64,000 bases of DNA from Bryobacteraceae bacterium (lineage in GTDB: Bacteria > Acidobacteriota > Terriglobia > Bryobacterales > Bryobacteraceae): positions 26,737-90,736 of the forward strand of contig JARKOC010000133.1 in assembly GCA_029975915.1 (NCBI GenBank). The letters run 5' to 3'. Shown piece after piece: positions 16,960-25,038 of the stretch. Within the stretch, counting starts at the first letter, position 1, and each line of letters starts with the position of its first letter. Both the position numbers and the translations under genes were made by a program. Under the pieces are notes generated by a model. That model saw nothing but the letters and a program-made list of their open reading frames with translations, was not told the DNA's origin and made no database searches.

Positions 16960-17664
16960 TCAATGTTGCTTATCGGTCTCCGCGATCTGCAAATCCCTGA
17001 GTATCCTTAGGCTTGCATCGAGTGGAACGGCGGCGCGGGTGATTTCGCGGCCGATCACCAGAAAATCGGCTCCGGAGGCGACGGCCTCGGCAGGTGTTGC
17101 GACCCGCTTCTGATCTCCAGGGTCGGCGCCTACTGACCGGACCCCCGGTGTAACGAGAACCTTGTCTGGTCCTGCCAGTTGCCTGAGCCGGGCCACCTCG
17201 AGCGGAGAGCAAACGAACCCATCCACACCAGCCTCGACTCCCCGCCGGGCCAGATACTCTACTTGTTCGCCTGGCGTTCGCCCATGGATTCCGATGTCTT
17301 CGAGGTCCGTTTGGTTGAAGCTGGTCAGAACCGTCACGGCGACGACTTTAAGTTGGCTCCCGCAGGCTCCATCCCTTGCCGCCCTGATCACCTGCGGACT
17401 GCAATGGACCGTCAGAAGACTGGCGCCAAGGTCCGCAACCCGCGCCACAGCCCGTTTCACCGTCTCCCCGATGTCGTACATCTTCAAGTCCACAAACACC
17501 TGCTTGTCCATGGACCTTAGGGTTTTTACGATGGAAGGACCTTCTGCAGTGAACAATTCCAGGCCAACCTTATAAAAAGATACGGATTCGCCAAGCTGCT
17601 CCACCAGGCTGAGCGCCTGGGATGAATTCTCTACGTCCAAGGCAACGATAATGGGATTCTTCAT
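16960..17664 (-). CDS. pyrF: orotidine 5'-phosphate decarboxylase
   Basis: 234 residues, normal size for the class I enzyme. The catalytic DxKxxD motif is DLKMYD (Asp59, Lys61, Asp64), preceded by VALD at the N-terminus; the phosphate-binding region near the C-terminus reads VTPGVR and LVIGREITRA. The enzyme makes UMP from OMP, the last step of de novo pyrimidine synthesis. It sits 21 bases after the ABC permease gene on the same strand, an unusual partner. The other pyrimidine gene here, pyrD, is 36 kb away. Confidence 0.96.
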   Translation of the reverse strand: MKNPIIVALDVENSSQALSLVEQLGESVSFYKVGLELFTAEGPSIVKTLRSMDKQVFVDLKMYDIGETVKRAVARVADLGASLLTVHCSPQVIRAARDGACGSQLKVVAVTVLTSFNQTDLEDIGIHGRTPGEQVEYLARRGVEAGVDGFVCSPLEVARLRQLAGPDKVLVTPGVRSVGADPGDQKRVATPAEAVASGADFLVIGREITRAAVPLDASLRILRDLQIAETDKQH

Positions 17665-17685
17665 GGTTTTGTAGGGGTTGCTCTT

Positions 17686-18615
17686 CTACGCCGCACCGCC
17701 CATCCTCCGTTTTCGAATTTCATCCAAGAACACCGCCAGAATGATCACCGCCCCAATGATGGCTTGCTGAAGATATGGGGAAATCCCCAGCAGATCGCTG
17801 CCGTTGGCCAGCAACCCCATGATCATGGCCCCAATGAGAGTTCCGCCAACGCTGCCTTCTCCACCTCTCAGACTCCCGCCGCCGATCACGACCGCGGCAA
17901 TCGCCTGCAACTCATACCCTTGCCCGGCTGTCGGCTGGCCCGTCATTAGCCGGCTGGACTCGACCATCCCCGCCAAACCTGTCAGAAGTCCACAAATGGC
18001 ATAGGCGGCGGTTGTGTGAAAGGCCACAGGAACCCCGGAGTAATATGCCGCTTCCGCGTTGCTGCCAGTGGCAAAGGCGTACCGGCCCAACCGCGTGTGC
18101 TTCAGCAAGATCTGCATCCCCACGCCGCATACCACGAGCAGAATGAGTACGAATGGTGCCCCGGCGACCTCACCTTCCCCCAAGTAGCTGAATTCCTTGG
18201 GCAAACCATGGACCGGAAGCCCGCCCGAGATCAGGAGAGCAACTCCGCGAAAGATCCCCAGCGTGCCAAGCGTGACGATGAACGGATTGATGCGCAACTG
18301 AGTCACCAACAGGCCGTTGATCAAGCCCATTGCCGCACCCGCCGCGATGCCAATGGCCGTTCCGGCTGCCATGCCGGCTCCGTTCTCCATGGACAGGCAG
18401 CCGAGCAATCCGGCGAGCGCCATCAATGAGCCCACACTGAGATCGATTCCGCCCGCCACAATCACGAGGGTCACACCCAGCGCCATGATATTAATAACCG
18501 CTGTTTGGCGGACAAGACTGTTCAGATTCATGCCCGTCAAAAAATGCGGCGAAGCCACCGCCAGGCCCAGCGCCAGGGCCATGAGCGTCATCAAGGGCAG
18601 AAGTCGTTGAATCAC
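17686..18615 (-). CDS. ribose/sugar-type ABC transporter permease (RbsC family)
   Basis: 309 residues, nearly all hydrophobic, with about eight to ten membrane segments. The conserved family stretch VIVAGGIDLSVGSLMALAG is present, followed by GLINGLLVTQLRINPFIVTLGT, which is diagnostic of BPD_transp_2 permeases for ribose, xylose, galactose and related substrates. The start codon follows directly on the stop of the ATPase gene (18616), so the two are coupled. A periplasmic binding protein is absent on either side, so the substrate cannot be inferred from context. Confidence 0.92.
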   Translation of the reverse strand: MIQRLLPLMTLMALALGLAVASPHFLTGMNLNSLVRQTAVINIMALGVTLVIVAGGIDLSVGSLMALAGLLGCLSMENGAGMAAGTAIGIAAGAAMGLINGLLVTQLRINPFIVTLGTLGIFRGVALLISGGLPVHGLPKEFSYLGEGEVAGAPFVLILLVVCGVGMQILLKHTRLGRYAFATGSNAEAAYYSGVPVAFHTTAAYAICGLLTGLAGMVESSRLMTGQPTAGQGYELQAIAAVVIGGGSLRGGEGSVGGTLIGAMIMGLLANGSDLLGISPYLQQAIIGAVIILAVFLDEIRKRRMGGAA

Positions 18616-20100
18616 TTAGGCTTTGCCTCCGGTCGCGGCTTGCCTCAGAATCTCTTCCTGGGAGCACTGTCCTTCGCGCTGCGCGACAATTTGCCCCTCC
18701 CGCATGACGAGGATGCGGTCAGCAGTCTGAGTGAGTTCTGCCAGTTCAGAACTCACCATCACCACCGCCGCGCCACGCCGGGCGACGTTATCAATTAACT
18801 CAAACACTTCTTGCTTGGCGCCAATATCGATGCCCCTTGTCGGCTCATCAAAGAGATAAACCTTTGCTCCGCGCATGAGCCATTTGCCGATAACCGTCTT
18901 CTGCTGGTTTCCTCCGCTCAGGCGTGCGACCTGATGACGGGGAGATTCGCACTTGAGGCCAAGGCGGGAGATCTGATCATCGACCAGGCGGCGCTCTATT
19001 TTGGAACGGATGATGCCACCTGGGCTGAACTTCTCCATCGAAGCAAGGCTGAGATTTTCGCTCACCGAGCGCCCGTTCGCCAAGCCGTGCCGCTGACGGT
19101 CCTCCGGAGCGAGAGCCAAGCCCGCTTGGATTGCCTCCCTCGGCGACGCGAAACGAACTGGTGCGCCGTCGACCCAAATCCGGCCACCGTCGATCCGGTC
19201 AACACCAAAAAGCGCCCGGCATAGTTCAGTCCTGCCCGAGCCGACCAGTCCAGCGATCCCGATCACCTCCCCGGCCCGCACGGACAAATCAATGCCACGC
19301 AGCACTCCCTTCCTCGTTAAACCTTCGACCCGCAGCCTTTCGCGTCCAGGGTCCACGGGCGTCCGGCGGTAGACCTGGCTGACTTCGCGTCCCACCATGT
19401 GCCGGATCAATTCGCCGTTCGTCACATCGGACATGGTTGAACTGAACACAGTCGCACCATCCCGCAACACGGTCGCCCTGTCGCCCACTTCACGCAACTC
19501 ACTCATTCTGTGCGTGATGTAGACTACAGCTACCCCCCGGCGCTTCAGCTCTCCAGTAATGCGAATAACCTCAGCCGACTCGTTCTCAGCAAGCGCCGAG
19601 GTGGGTTCATCGAAGATCAGCAGGCTGGCATCCTGAGCCAATGCCCGGCAGATTTCAACCATCTGCCGGCCCGCCGGGTTCAACTTCTCTACTCGCCACT
19701 CCGCCTTCAGTGGAAATCCATGCTGCTCGATCAGATTCTGAGTCCGTGTCACGATGGCGCCACTTTTCAGCAGACCCCAGCCGGAGCGTGGTTCCCTTCC
19801 CAGCCATACATTTTCGGCCACCGTCAGGTGAGGGGCCAACATGCTCTCCTGATGGACCATCGCTATACCAGCCCTTTGGGCCTCGGCTGGATGCGCGAAT
19901 CTACACCGCTCGCCTCGCCACCACATTTCCCCGCCGTCGGCGGCGTGCATGCCGGCCACAATCTTCATCAATGTCGATTTACCCGCGCCGTTCTCTCCCA
20001 GAAGAAGGTGGACCTCTCCGGCATCAACTTCGAGAGACCCGCAAGTGAGGGCCTGTACGGGTCCGAATCTCTTCGTGATCGCATTGAGTCTCAACACCAT
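18616..20100 (-). CDS. sugar ABC transporter ATP-binding protein, two ATPase domains (RbsA/MglA type)
   Basis: 494 residues with two fused nucleotide-binding domains. Domain 1 has Walker A GENGAGKST (about 36-44), signature LNPAGRQMVEI (degenerate) and Walker B LLIFDEPTSAL. Domain 2 has the weaker P-loop GLVGSGRTEL, signature LSGGNQQK and Walker B VYLFDEPTRGID. This duplicated arrangement is the RbsA/MglA/XylG family that drives carbohydrate uptake. The permease gene follows immediately and pyrF comes next on the same strand. No binding protein gene precedes it: the upstream region to 20191 is only 91 bases and the next gene is divergent. Confidence 0.93.
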   Translation of the reverse strand: MVLRLNAITKRFGPVQALTCGSLEVDAGEVHLLLGENGAGKSTLMKIVAGMHAADGGEMWWRGERCRFAHPAEAQRAGIAMVHQESMLAPHLTVAENVWLGREPRSGWGLLKSGAIVTRTQNLIEQHGFPLKAEWRVEKLNPAGRQMVEICRALAQDASLLIFDEPTSALAENESAEVIRITGELKRRGVAVVYITHRMSELREVGDRATVLRDGATVFSSTMSDVTNGELIRHMVGREVSQVYRRTPVDPGRERLRVEGLTRKGVLRGIDLSVRAGEVIGIAGLVGSGRTELCRALFGVDRIDGGRIWVDGAPVRFASPREAIQAGLALAPEDRQRHGLANGRSVSENLSLASMEKFSPGGIIRSKIERRLVDDQISRLGLKCESPRHQVARLSGGNQQKTVIGKWLMRGAKVYLFDEPTRGIDIGAKQEVFELIDNVARRGAAVVMVSSELAELTQTADRILVMREGQIVAQREGQCSQEEILRQAATGGKA

Positions 20101-20191
20101 CGGCGGAAACGATCAGCATACAACGCCGCCCGGGCGGGAACCTCAGCCGCTTGGCCAACAGGCGTGAAGTGACCTATGCTGGGAGTTCCTC

Positions 20192-21346
20192 ATGGCACGC
20201 GTTTACCCTTTCCGCGCTTTGCGATACACCGGCAAAGCAGGACCCATCGCCCAATTGGCCACTCTGCCCTATGATGTGATCTCGGAAGATCTGGAAGCCA
20301 CATACAAAAGCCGCTCGCCTTACAACTTCGCCCACCTGATCCTGCCGCGCGGCGACTATGCCGCTGCGAAGTCGAAGTTGGACGGCTGGAAGGGTGACGG
20401 GGTACTGGCATTCGACACGGATCCGTCGGTCTTTGTGTATGAGCAGGCTTTCACCACACCAGGGTCAGGCCTACCACTGGTTCGCCGTGGCTTCATCGCC
20501 CTCGGAGACACGGAAGAGTATGGGGAAACCGTTTACCGGCATGAGAGAACGCTGTCCGGCCCCAAGGAGGACCGGTTCCGCCTATTGCAGGCCACACAAG
20601 TTCAGTTCGACTCGATCTTCATGATTTTCCCCGATGAGCAGGCGACTATCGAGGGACGGCTGTCAGAGGTTTGCGCATCATCCGCGGTTTTGGAGTACTC
20701 CGATCACGAAAAGACTGTCCACCGGTTGTGGCAGGTGACGGATCCGGATTGGATCTCCGGCCTGCAATCTGAAATGGCCGGCGAGAAGCTGCTCATCGCC
20801 GACGGCCATCACCGCTATGAGACTGCGCTTCGAATGGGCCATTCCAAAACGCTAATGACATACGTATCCATGCGTTCAGGCGGGTTGCGATCCTTCGCCA
20901 CTCACCGGCTCATCCACGGCATCGAGGGGTTCGATCCCAACGGCTTTCTTTCCCGGCTCCCTAATGTTGGCACGGGCCTTGAACTGCAATCTCCTCCAGG
21001 CAAGGTCCGCATTGGCATTGCGCTGGCTGATGGTGAGTATCACACCGACATCGAGGCTTCCCGAGACGAGTTGAACGTCACGGTCCTGCAAGACAAAATT
21101 CTGACTCCGCTGCTTGGGTTGAATCCCACGAAGGTCGCAGAGGGGCGGAACATCACGTATGTGAAGCAACTGCCGGCGGCCCTGGAACTGGTTCGTTCGG
21201 GCAGAGAGCAGGCTGCCTTTCTTCTGGAGGATCTTCCGGTGGAAGGCGTGGCGCGAGTTTCGTTCGCCGGACAAGTGCTGCCGCAGAAGTCCACCTACTT
21301 CTACCCAAAGCTCGCTTCGGGCCTGGTGATGTACCAGTTGGATTAA
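20192..21346 (+). CDS. DUF1015 family protein
   Basis: 384 residues matching the DUF1015 family over the full length. The start is typical (YPFRALRYT, then LATLPYDVI), with SPYNFAHLILPRGD, the glycosylase-unlike motif YRHERT, and IADGHHRYETAL in the middle. The family is widespread in bacteria; its biochemical role is not settled. GGGAG lies seven bases before the ATG. A TATGCT hexamer at 20175-20180 could serve as a -10 with a very short leader. The gene is divergent from the ABC transporter operon. Confidence 0.9.
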   Translation: MARVYPFRALRYTGKAGPIAQLATLPYDVISEDLEATYKSRSPYNFAHLILPRGDYAAAKSKLDGWKGDGVLAFDTDPSVFVYEQAFTTPGSGLPLVRRGFIALGDTEEYGETVYRHERTLSGPKEDRFRLLQATQVQFDSIFMIFPDEQATIEGRLSEVCASSAVLEYSDHEKTVHRLWQVTDPDWISGLQSEMAGEKLLIADGHHRYETALRMGHSKTLMTYVSMRSGGLRSFATHRLIHGIEGFDPNGFLSRLPNVGTGLELQSPPGKVRIGIALADGEYHTDIEASRDELNVTVLQDKILTPLLGLNPTKVAEGRNITYVKQLPAALELVRSGREQAAFLLEDLPVEGVARVSFAGQVLPQKSTYFYPKLASGLVMYQLD

Positions 21347-21521
21347 ACTTGCGATTCGGCATCCGGCCCACGTCAGGCTGAACTCTGTCCGGATGGGAGA
21401 TGTGTGCACCGAGAGACCGGCTTTGGAGTATCGGTCAGTCCGGTGCGATGTTCTACTCGCCGCGCCTGTCTCCCGGAACTGACGGACGCATGGAATAATA
21501 TAGAAAGAGAAGCTACATAAC

Positions 21522-22166
21522 ATGAGACTCCTTTCACTCGCTGTCGCCTTTGTTCTCGCGGTTCCCGCGTTTGCCGGCATCGCCGGGCGTTGGGACGTCA
21601 CCTCGGTTACGAACGAGGGCGAGAAGCTGAAGTCCGTCTTGACCCTCTCCGAGAACGAAGGCAAGATCACAGCCACCCTCGTCATGGGCGAACAAAGCAT
21701 CCCGCTTGAAAACGTTTCGGCGACCGCGGAGCAGATCTCATTCCGACTGATGTGGGGCAGCACCGGCGTAATCGTCAAGGCTAAGTTCGACGGCGACAAA
21801 ATGTCGGGATCGTGGACTGCCGATTCAGGTGAAACCGGCGCCGTCTCGGGCGTTCGTTCAGCTGCCTCCGCAGCCTCATCTGCATTCTTCACAGGGAAGT
21901 GGAAGCTGACGGTTTCTCCGCCAGAACGCGATCCGATGAGAGTGGAGATGGAAGTGAAAGAGTCCGGCGATGCATTGTCAGCCACAATTGTTACCCCGGA
22001 TGGCATGGCGATCCCGGCAAAGGCGGCGGTGGAGAGCGGGAAACTCGTGGTAACTATCGATACCGGCAGCGCCACTTATGTCTTGAAACTTGAGCGCGAA
22101 GGCGAAGGCATGAAAGGCGTAGCCACCGGCCCCGGAGGCGATGCGCCGATGACTGCCGCCCGTTAG
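21522..22166 (+). CDS. secreted protein with two tandem lipocalin-like beta modules
   Basis: 214 residues with a signal peptide (MRLLSLAVAFVLAVPAFAG). The mature part consists of two similar modules, about residues 22-110 and 124-205. Each starts G-(R/K)-W-x-x-T, has a KITATLV / ALSATIV strand in the middle, and ends in a K-x-x-x-(D/E)G-x-x-M-x-G-x-x-T stretch. The pattern suggests an internal duplication of a small beta-barrel. An AGAAAGAGAAG stretch serves as ribosome binding site. The preceding 175 bases hold a TAATAT hexamer at 21496-21501 but no matching -35. Function unknown. Confidence 0.8.
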   Translation: MRLLSLAVAFVLAVPAFAGIAGRWDVTSVTNEGEKLKSVLTLSENEGKITATLVMGEQSIPLENVSATAEQISFRLMWGSTGVIVKAKFDGDKMSGSWTADSGETGAVSGVRSAASAASSAFFTGKWKLTVSPPERDPMRVEMEVKESGDALSATIVTPDGMAIPAKAAVESGKLVVTIDTGSATYVLKLEREGEGMKGVATGPGGDAPMTAAR

Positions 22167-22223
22167 AGCGCGTTCGGGCGGCGACAATTCGTCCTTGATC
22201 ACGATGCCAAGCAAGGAGTCTGA

Positions 22224-23411
22224 TCAACGCGCGCTGCCGTTCAATGGGATGAGCGAGATGGCGTGAATCGTGAGCCTGCCGGAAATCCGGTTCTCGAATT
22301 TTTCGCTAACTGCCCTTTGAACCTGTAGCCACGCCGGCCCAGCCCTACCAGGCGCCACAAAGTCCTTTTCTATTTTGACTCTGGGGGCGCTGCCTTTGAA
22401 CATGCCCGTTTGAACGGACCAAGCCGCATCCGGGCCTTCGCCGTACAAGCGCAGATAGGGGCCCTGATCGGTTGTAAGCCCTTCGTACTCCAGGTCAACA
22501 ATCATGCGATGCGGCCCAGGCTCGAGATATAACAACTGGCGGACGTTTTGCATGAGAAGGTTAACCGTCCCTTCAAAAATGATGTCAAGTCGGTTGTCAA
22601 GAACAAAACGAAGTCCCGGTTCCGGCCTTAATGCCCAGTCGAACGGGGTGTCTGCAGGTGTCTCGTCGAATGTAGAGTTGGTGATCAGGTTTGATCGGTC
22701 GGTCTGCCGGGAGGCGTGCGCCCGGAAGTCTCTCCAGATCCTCCACGCCGCTTCGAACTGCCGGCGGTTGACCAGATCTCGAGTCATCCGGCAGGCAGTC
22801 GATTCATCGGCGTGGCCACGGTTTCTCAGCCATACCCACGTACTAAGGGTGTCGGCGGTCGAAGGCGCACCTTTTGCCAGGTGAATCGCCCAGGCGCGCG
22901 CGGATCTTGCGTCATCGGGGAGCCCGAGCGAAAGGACGTCATCCAGGCTGATGCCTAGAGTTGTGTAATACGAGAAGAGAACCCCATCATAAAGTGCAGT
23001 TTTCGACAGGACGACCCTTCCATCTCTGAGCAGGCAAGCCTTGTCTCCGTTTTCGAAGCAGAGATTGACCCTCCTCATCCTGATTTGTGCAACGGCTGGA
23101 GCCAGTTCGACCGCGCGATCCAAAACACTTCCAGCTTCGCCATGCAAACCGGACATCCGAAGTTGCTCAGCCAGCCCTGCCCATGCATATGCATCGGCCG
23201 GCGCCAATTGAACTAAGCGCCGAAGTCTCAACAAATCAAGAGCTTGCCGGTCCAGACTCGCCCCCCCTTGCTGACTGAGGAGTTGGTCCTTCCGGCAGAG
23301 ACCGGTGCGGCAAACGAGCGTATCCGGGCCCATGCCCCGCTGATCAATGGCGATCGAGACGCAGACAATGATGAGTGCGGCAACCATCAGAAGCCGCTGG
23401 GCAATAAGCAT
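22224..23411 (-). CDS. membrane-anchored TPR-like protein with C-terminal beta domain
   Basis: 395 residues. One N-terminal membrane segment (about 6-24) is followed by helical repeats resembling TPRs (for example LVQLAPADAYAWAGLAEQLRMSGLHGEAGSVLDRAVELAPA). A beta-rich C-terminal region begins at LITNSTFDETPADTPFDWAL, the way carbohydrate-binding domains of exopolysaccharide-associated proteins often start. It is divergent from the exopolysaccharide operon across a 346-base regulatory region and may support polymer synthesis or export, but this is inferred from position only. A terminator-like hairpin lies in its 5' leader. Confidence 0.75.
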   Translation of the reverse strand: MLIAQRLLMVAALIIVCVSIAIDQRGMGPDTLVCRTGLCRKDQLLSQQGGASLDRQALDLLRLRRLVQLAPADAYAWAGLAEQLRMSGLHGEAGSVLDRAVELAPAVAQIRMRRVNLCFENGDKACLLRDGRVVLSKTALYDGVLFSYYTTLGISLDDVLSLGLPDDARSARAWAIHLAKGAPSTADTLSTWVWLRNRGHADESTACRMTRDLVNRRQFEAAWRIWRDFRAHASRQTDRSNLITNSTFDETPADTPFDWALRPEPGLRFVLDNRLDIIFEGTVNLLMQNVRQLLYLEPGPHRMIVDLEYEGLTTDQGPYLRLYGEGPDAAWSVQTGMFKGSAPRVKIEKDFVAPGRAGPAWLQVQRAVSEKFENRISGRLTIHAISLIPLNGSAR

Positions 23412-23447
23412 TTGGGTGAATTCTACTCCGCAGGGGAACCGCTAATC

Positions 23448-23479
23448 AAAAAGGCGCCGAATGTTCAACAGGGGCGCCT
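23448..23479 (-). terminator. terminator-like hairpin in the 5' leader of the TPR-like gene (possible attenuator)
   Basis: Perfect 7-bp arms AGGCGCC (23452-23458) and GGCGCCT (23473-23479) with a 14-base loop; on the minus strand the stem is followed by TTTTTG. It ends 36 bases before the start codon at 23411, so it could attenuate that gene or stop antisense transcription. Confidence 0.55.
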
Positions 23480-23484
23480 CGAGC

Positions 23485-23496
23485 TGACGTGCGTCA
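23485..23496. promoter_or_regulatory. perfect inverted repeat, candidate operator
   Basis: TGACG-TG-CGTCA, two 5-bp arms around a 2-base centre, within the divergent intergenic region. It resembles a dimeric regulator site. No regulator can be assigned. Confidence 0.35.
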
Positions 23497-23684
23497 TTTG
23501 TATTACTCAGGTTGGCGTTGGGAGTAAAGTCAGCACCCCATACCGCCGATGCTTTCTGTAGTACTTCACAAGGTAGTTATTGGGTAAAGCCACTAGACGT
23601 TGGCAGCTGGGGGGATAGGCAAACGATTACTCCGGAGGCCATGTTGCCTGGTGGCGGATCAGTTGGGTTGGCGGCAGTTCGCCA

Positions 23685-23716
23685 TTGTCCGGCGCTTCTA
23701 GAGACCTATGCGGTCT
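23685..23716 (+). promoter_or_regulatory. candidate promoter and operator of the exopolysaccharide operon
   Basis: TTGTCC (23685-23690) and TATGCG (23707-23712) are separated by 16 bases. A dyad AGACC-TATGC-GGTCT (23702-23716) sits over the -10, so a bound repressor would block the promoter. The first gene downstream encodes a ribbon-helix-helix protein, an obvious candidate ligand for the dyad. Confidence 0.4.
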
Positions 23717-23757
23717 GAGACTGAGGCTGGCGTGCCGAACCCGCAAGCAGGAGGTCC

Positions 23758-24030
23758 ATGTCAGTTTTGCGACGGCGCGACAGAATGCTGAGCATCAGGC
23801 TTTCGGAGGAGGAGTTCCGTCAGCTCAAGTCACTTTGCGAAATCCGGGGCTCCAGAAGCATCAGCGATCTGGCGCGCGAGGCGATGCTCCAACTTGCAGC
23901 GGCGCCGCGCGCTGACGTGGCCAGCCCTTCGGTCATTTTGCGCATCGAGGAACTCGATGTCCGCCTTGTGACGCTCCAGCGTGAAGTAACAAGGCTCACT
24001 ACTCAACTTGGAGCTTCAGCATGCGATTAG
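23758..24030 (+). CDS. small ribbon-helix-helix (CopG-type) protein heading the exopolysaccharide operon
   Basis: 90 residues. The N-terminal half matches the ribbon-helix-helix fold: strand MLSIRLSEEEF, helix FRQLKSLCEIRG, then SRSISDLAREAML. The C-terminal half (about 58-87) looks like a short coiled coil (RIEELDVRLVTLQREVTRLTTQL) for oligomerisation. Such proteins bind DNA as dimers and often repress their own operon. AGGAGG lies five bases before the ATG, the best ribosome binding site in the window. The gene overlaps the export gene by 10 bases, so it is coupled to it. Confidence 0.8.
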   Translation: MSVLRRRDRMLSIRLSEEEFRQLKSLCEIRGSRSISDLAREAMLQLAAAPRADVASPSVILRIEELDVRLVTLQREVTRLTTQLGASACD

Positions 24031-24995
24031 GCGCTACAACCCTTGGGCGGCAGAAGACGATTGCCGTGACAGTTACGTTGATGTGCACGGTCGCCATGAG
24101 ATGTCTTTGTGCCGGTCCTGATGAACCGAAGAACTATGCGATTGGGCCGGGCGACTTAGTCCAGATTCTGGTGCTCGACATGGAAGAAATCGGCAAGTAC
24201 CCGAATCGGGTAGATCTGCGCGGCTACATCAACCTGCCGGTTGTGGGCCGCGTGGAGGCCGCAGGACTCACGGCGGATCAGCTTGGGGCAAAAATCCAGG
24301 AGCGTTTGCGATCCCATTTGAAACAGCCCGATGTGACAGTGTCCATCGTGGAAATGCGCAGCCAACCGGTGAGCGTTCTGGGCGCCGTTTCGCAGCCGGG
24401 CGTGCAACAGGTACAAGGGCACAAGACCTTGATGGAGGTGATTTCGCAGGCTGGGGGGCTGAGACAGGATGCCGGCTACGCCATTCGCATCGCGCGGTTG
24501 AAGCAGTGGGGGCCACTTCCGCTGCCCGGTGCGCACGAGGATGAAACCGGTGAGTATTGGCTCGCTGAAGTCCCAGTTTCTGAAGTACTTGGGGGTCAGG
24601 CGCCGGCCAAGAACATTCAGGTACGGCCGAACGACGTGGTCACTATTCCCAAGGGCAAGCTTGTTTATGTGATGGGGGCGGTCCGCAAGAGTGGCGGATT
24701 CGTTCTCGGCGAGCGCGAGCACATCACCGTTCTGGAAGCGCTCTCCATGGCGGAGGGCGCGGACGCTTTCGCCAAGAAGGGCGCCGTCAAGATCCTGCGC
24801 AAATCACAGATCGCTGAGAAGCGGGATGAGATTCTGGTCGATCTCGGACGCGTCCTTGCAGGGAAGGCGCAGGACCAATCCCTGGAAGCCGATGACATCC
24901 TGTACGTCCCCGTGAGCGGCGGGAAAAAAGCCGTCGCCAGAACCACCGAGGCGCTGGTTCAGATCACCACTGGACTCATTATCTGGAGAAGGTAG
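24021..24995 (+). CDS. Wza-like polysaccharide export protein (poly_export and SLBB domains)
   Basis: 324 residues. An N-terminal hydrophobic segment precedes the poly_export domain (YAIGPGDLVQILV, INLPVVGRVEAAGLTADQL, about 38-125). At least two SLBB domains follow (VSVLGAVSQPGVQQV, then VYVMGAVRKSGGFVL). The protein is expected to form the outer-membrane or periplasmic channel for capsule or exopolysaccharide. Unlike E. coli Wza I see no clear lipobox before the mature N-terminus. A stretch of 43 bases separates it from the tyrosine kinase gene. Confidence 0.92.
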   Translation: MRLGATTLGRQKTIAVTVTLMCTVAMRCLCAGPDEPKNYAIGPGDLVQILVLDMEEIGKYPNRVDLRGYINLPVVGRVEAAGLTADQLGAKIQERLRSHLKQPDVTVSIVEMRSQPVSVLGAVSQPGVQQVQGHKTLMEVISQAGGLRQDAGYAIRIARLKQWGPLPLPGAHEDETGEYWLAEVPVSEVLGGQAPAKNIQVRPNDVVTIPKGKLVYVMGAVRKSGGFVLGEREHITVLEALSMAEGADAFAKKGAVKILRKSQIAEKRDEILVDLGRVLAGKAQDQSLEADDILYVPVSGGKKAVARTTEALVQITTGLIIWRR

Positions 24996-25038
24996 ACAGA
25001 TCTGCTGCACACGCGCTTGAGATACGCGAGGAATCCCG

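Larger units (their letters stand above)
23412..23757. other. 346-base divergent intergenic region before the exopolysaccharide operon
   Basis: No protein-coding potential that I trust. It holds a terminator-like hairpin facing the leftward gene (23448-23479), a perfect TGACG-TG-CGTCA dyad (23485-23496), a candidate rightward promoter overlapped by an AGACC/GGTCT dyad (23685-23716) and the strong ribosome binding site AGGAGG just before 23758. The rest shows nothing recognisable. Confidence 0.6.

Noticed and set aside
20876..22075. 399-codon open frame on the minus strand
   Set aside because: It covers the end of the DUF1015 gene and the secreted-protein gene, both of which are better supported on the plus strand.
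23412..23757. tRNA or riboswitch in the large divergent gap
   Set aside because: No cloverleaf, anticodon arm or known aptamer core could be found by eye; only short dyads and the terminator-like stem.
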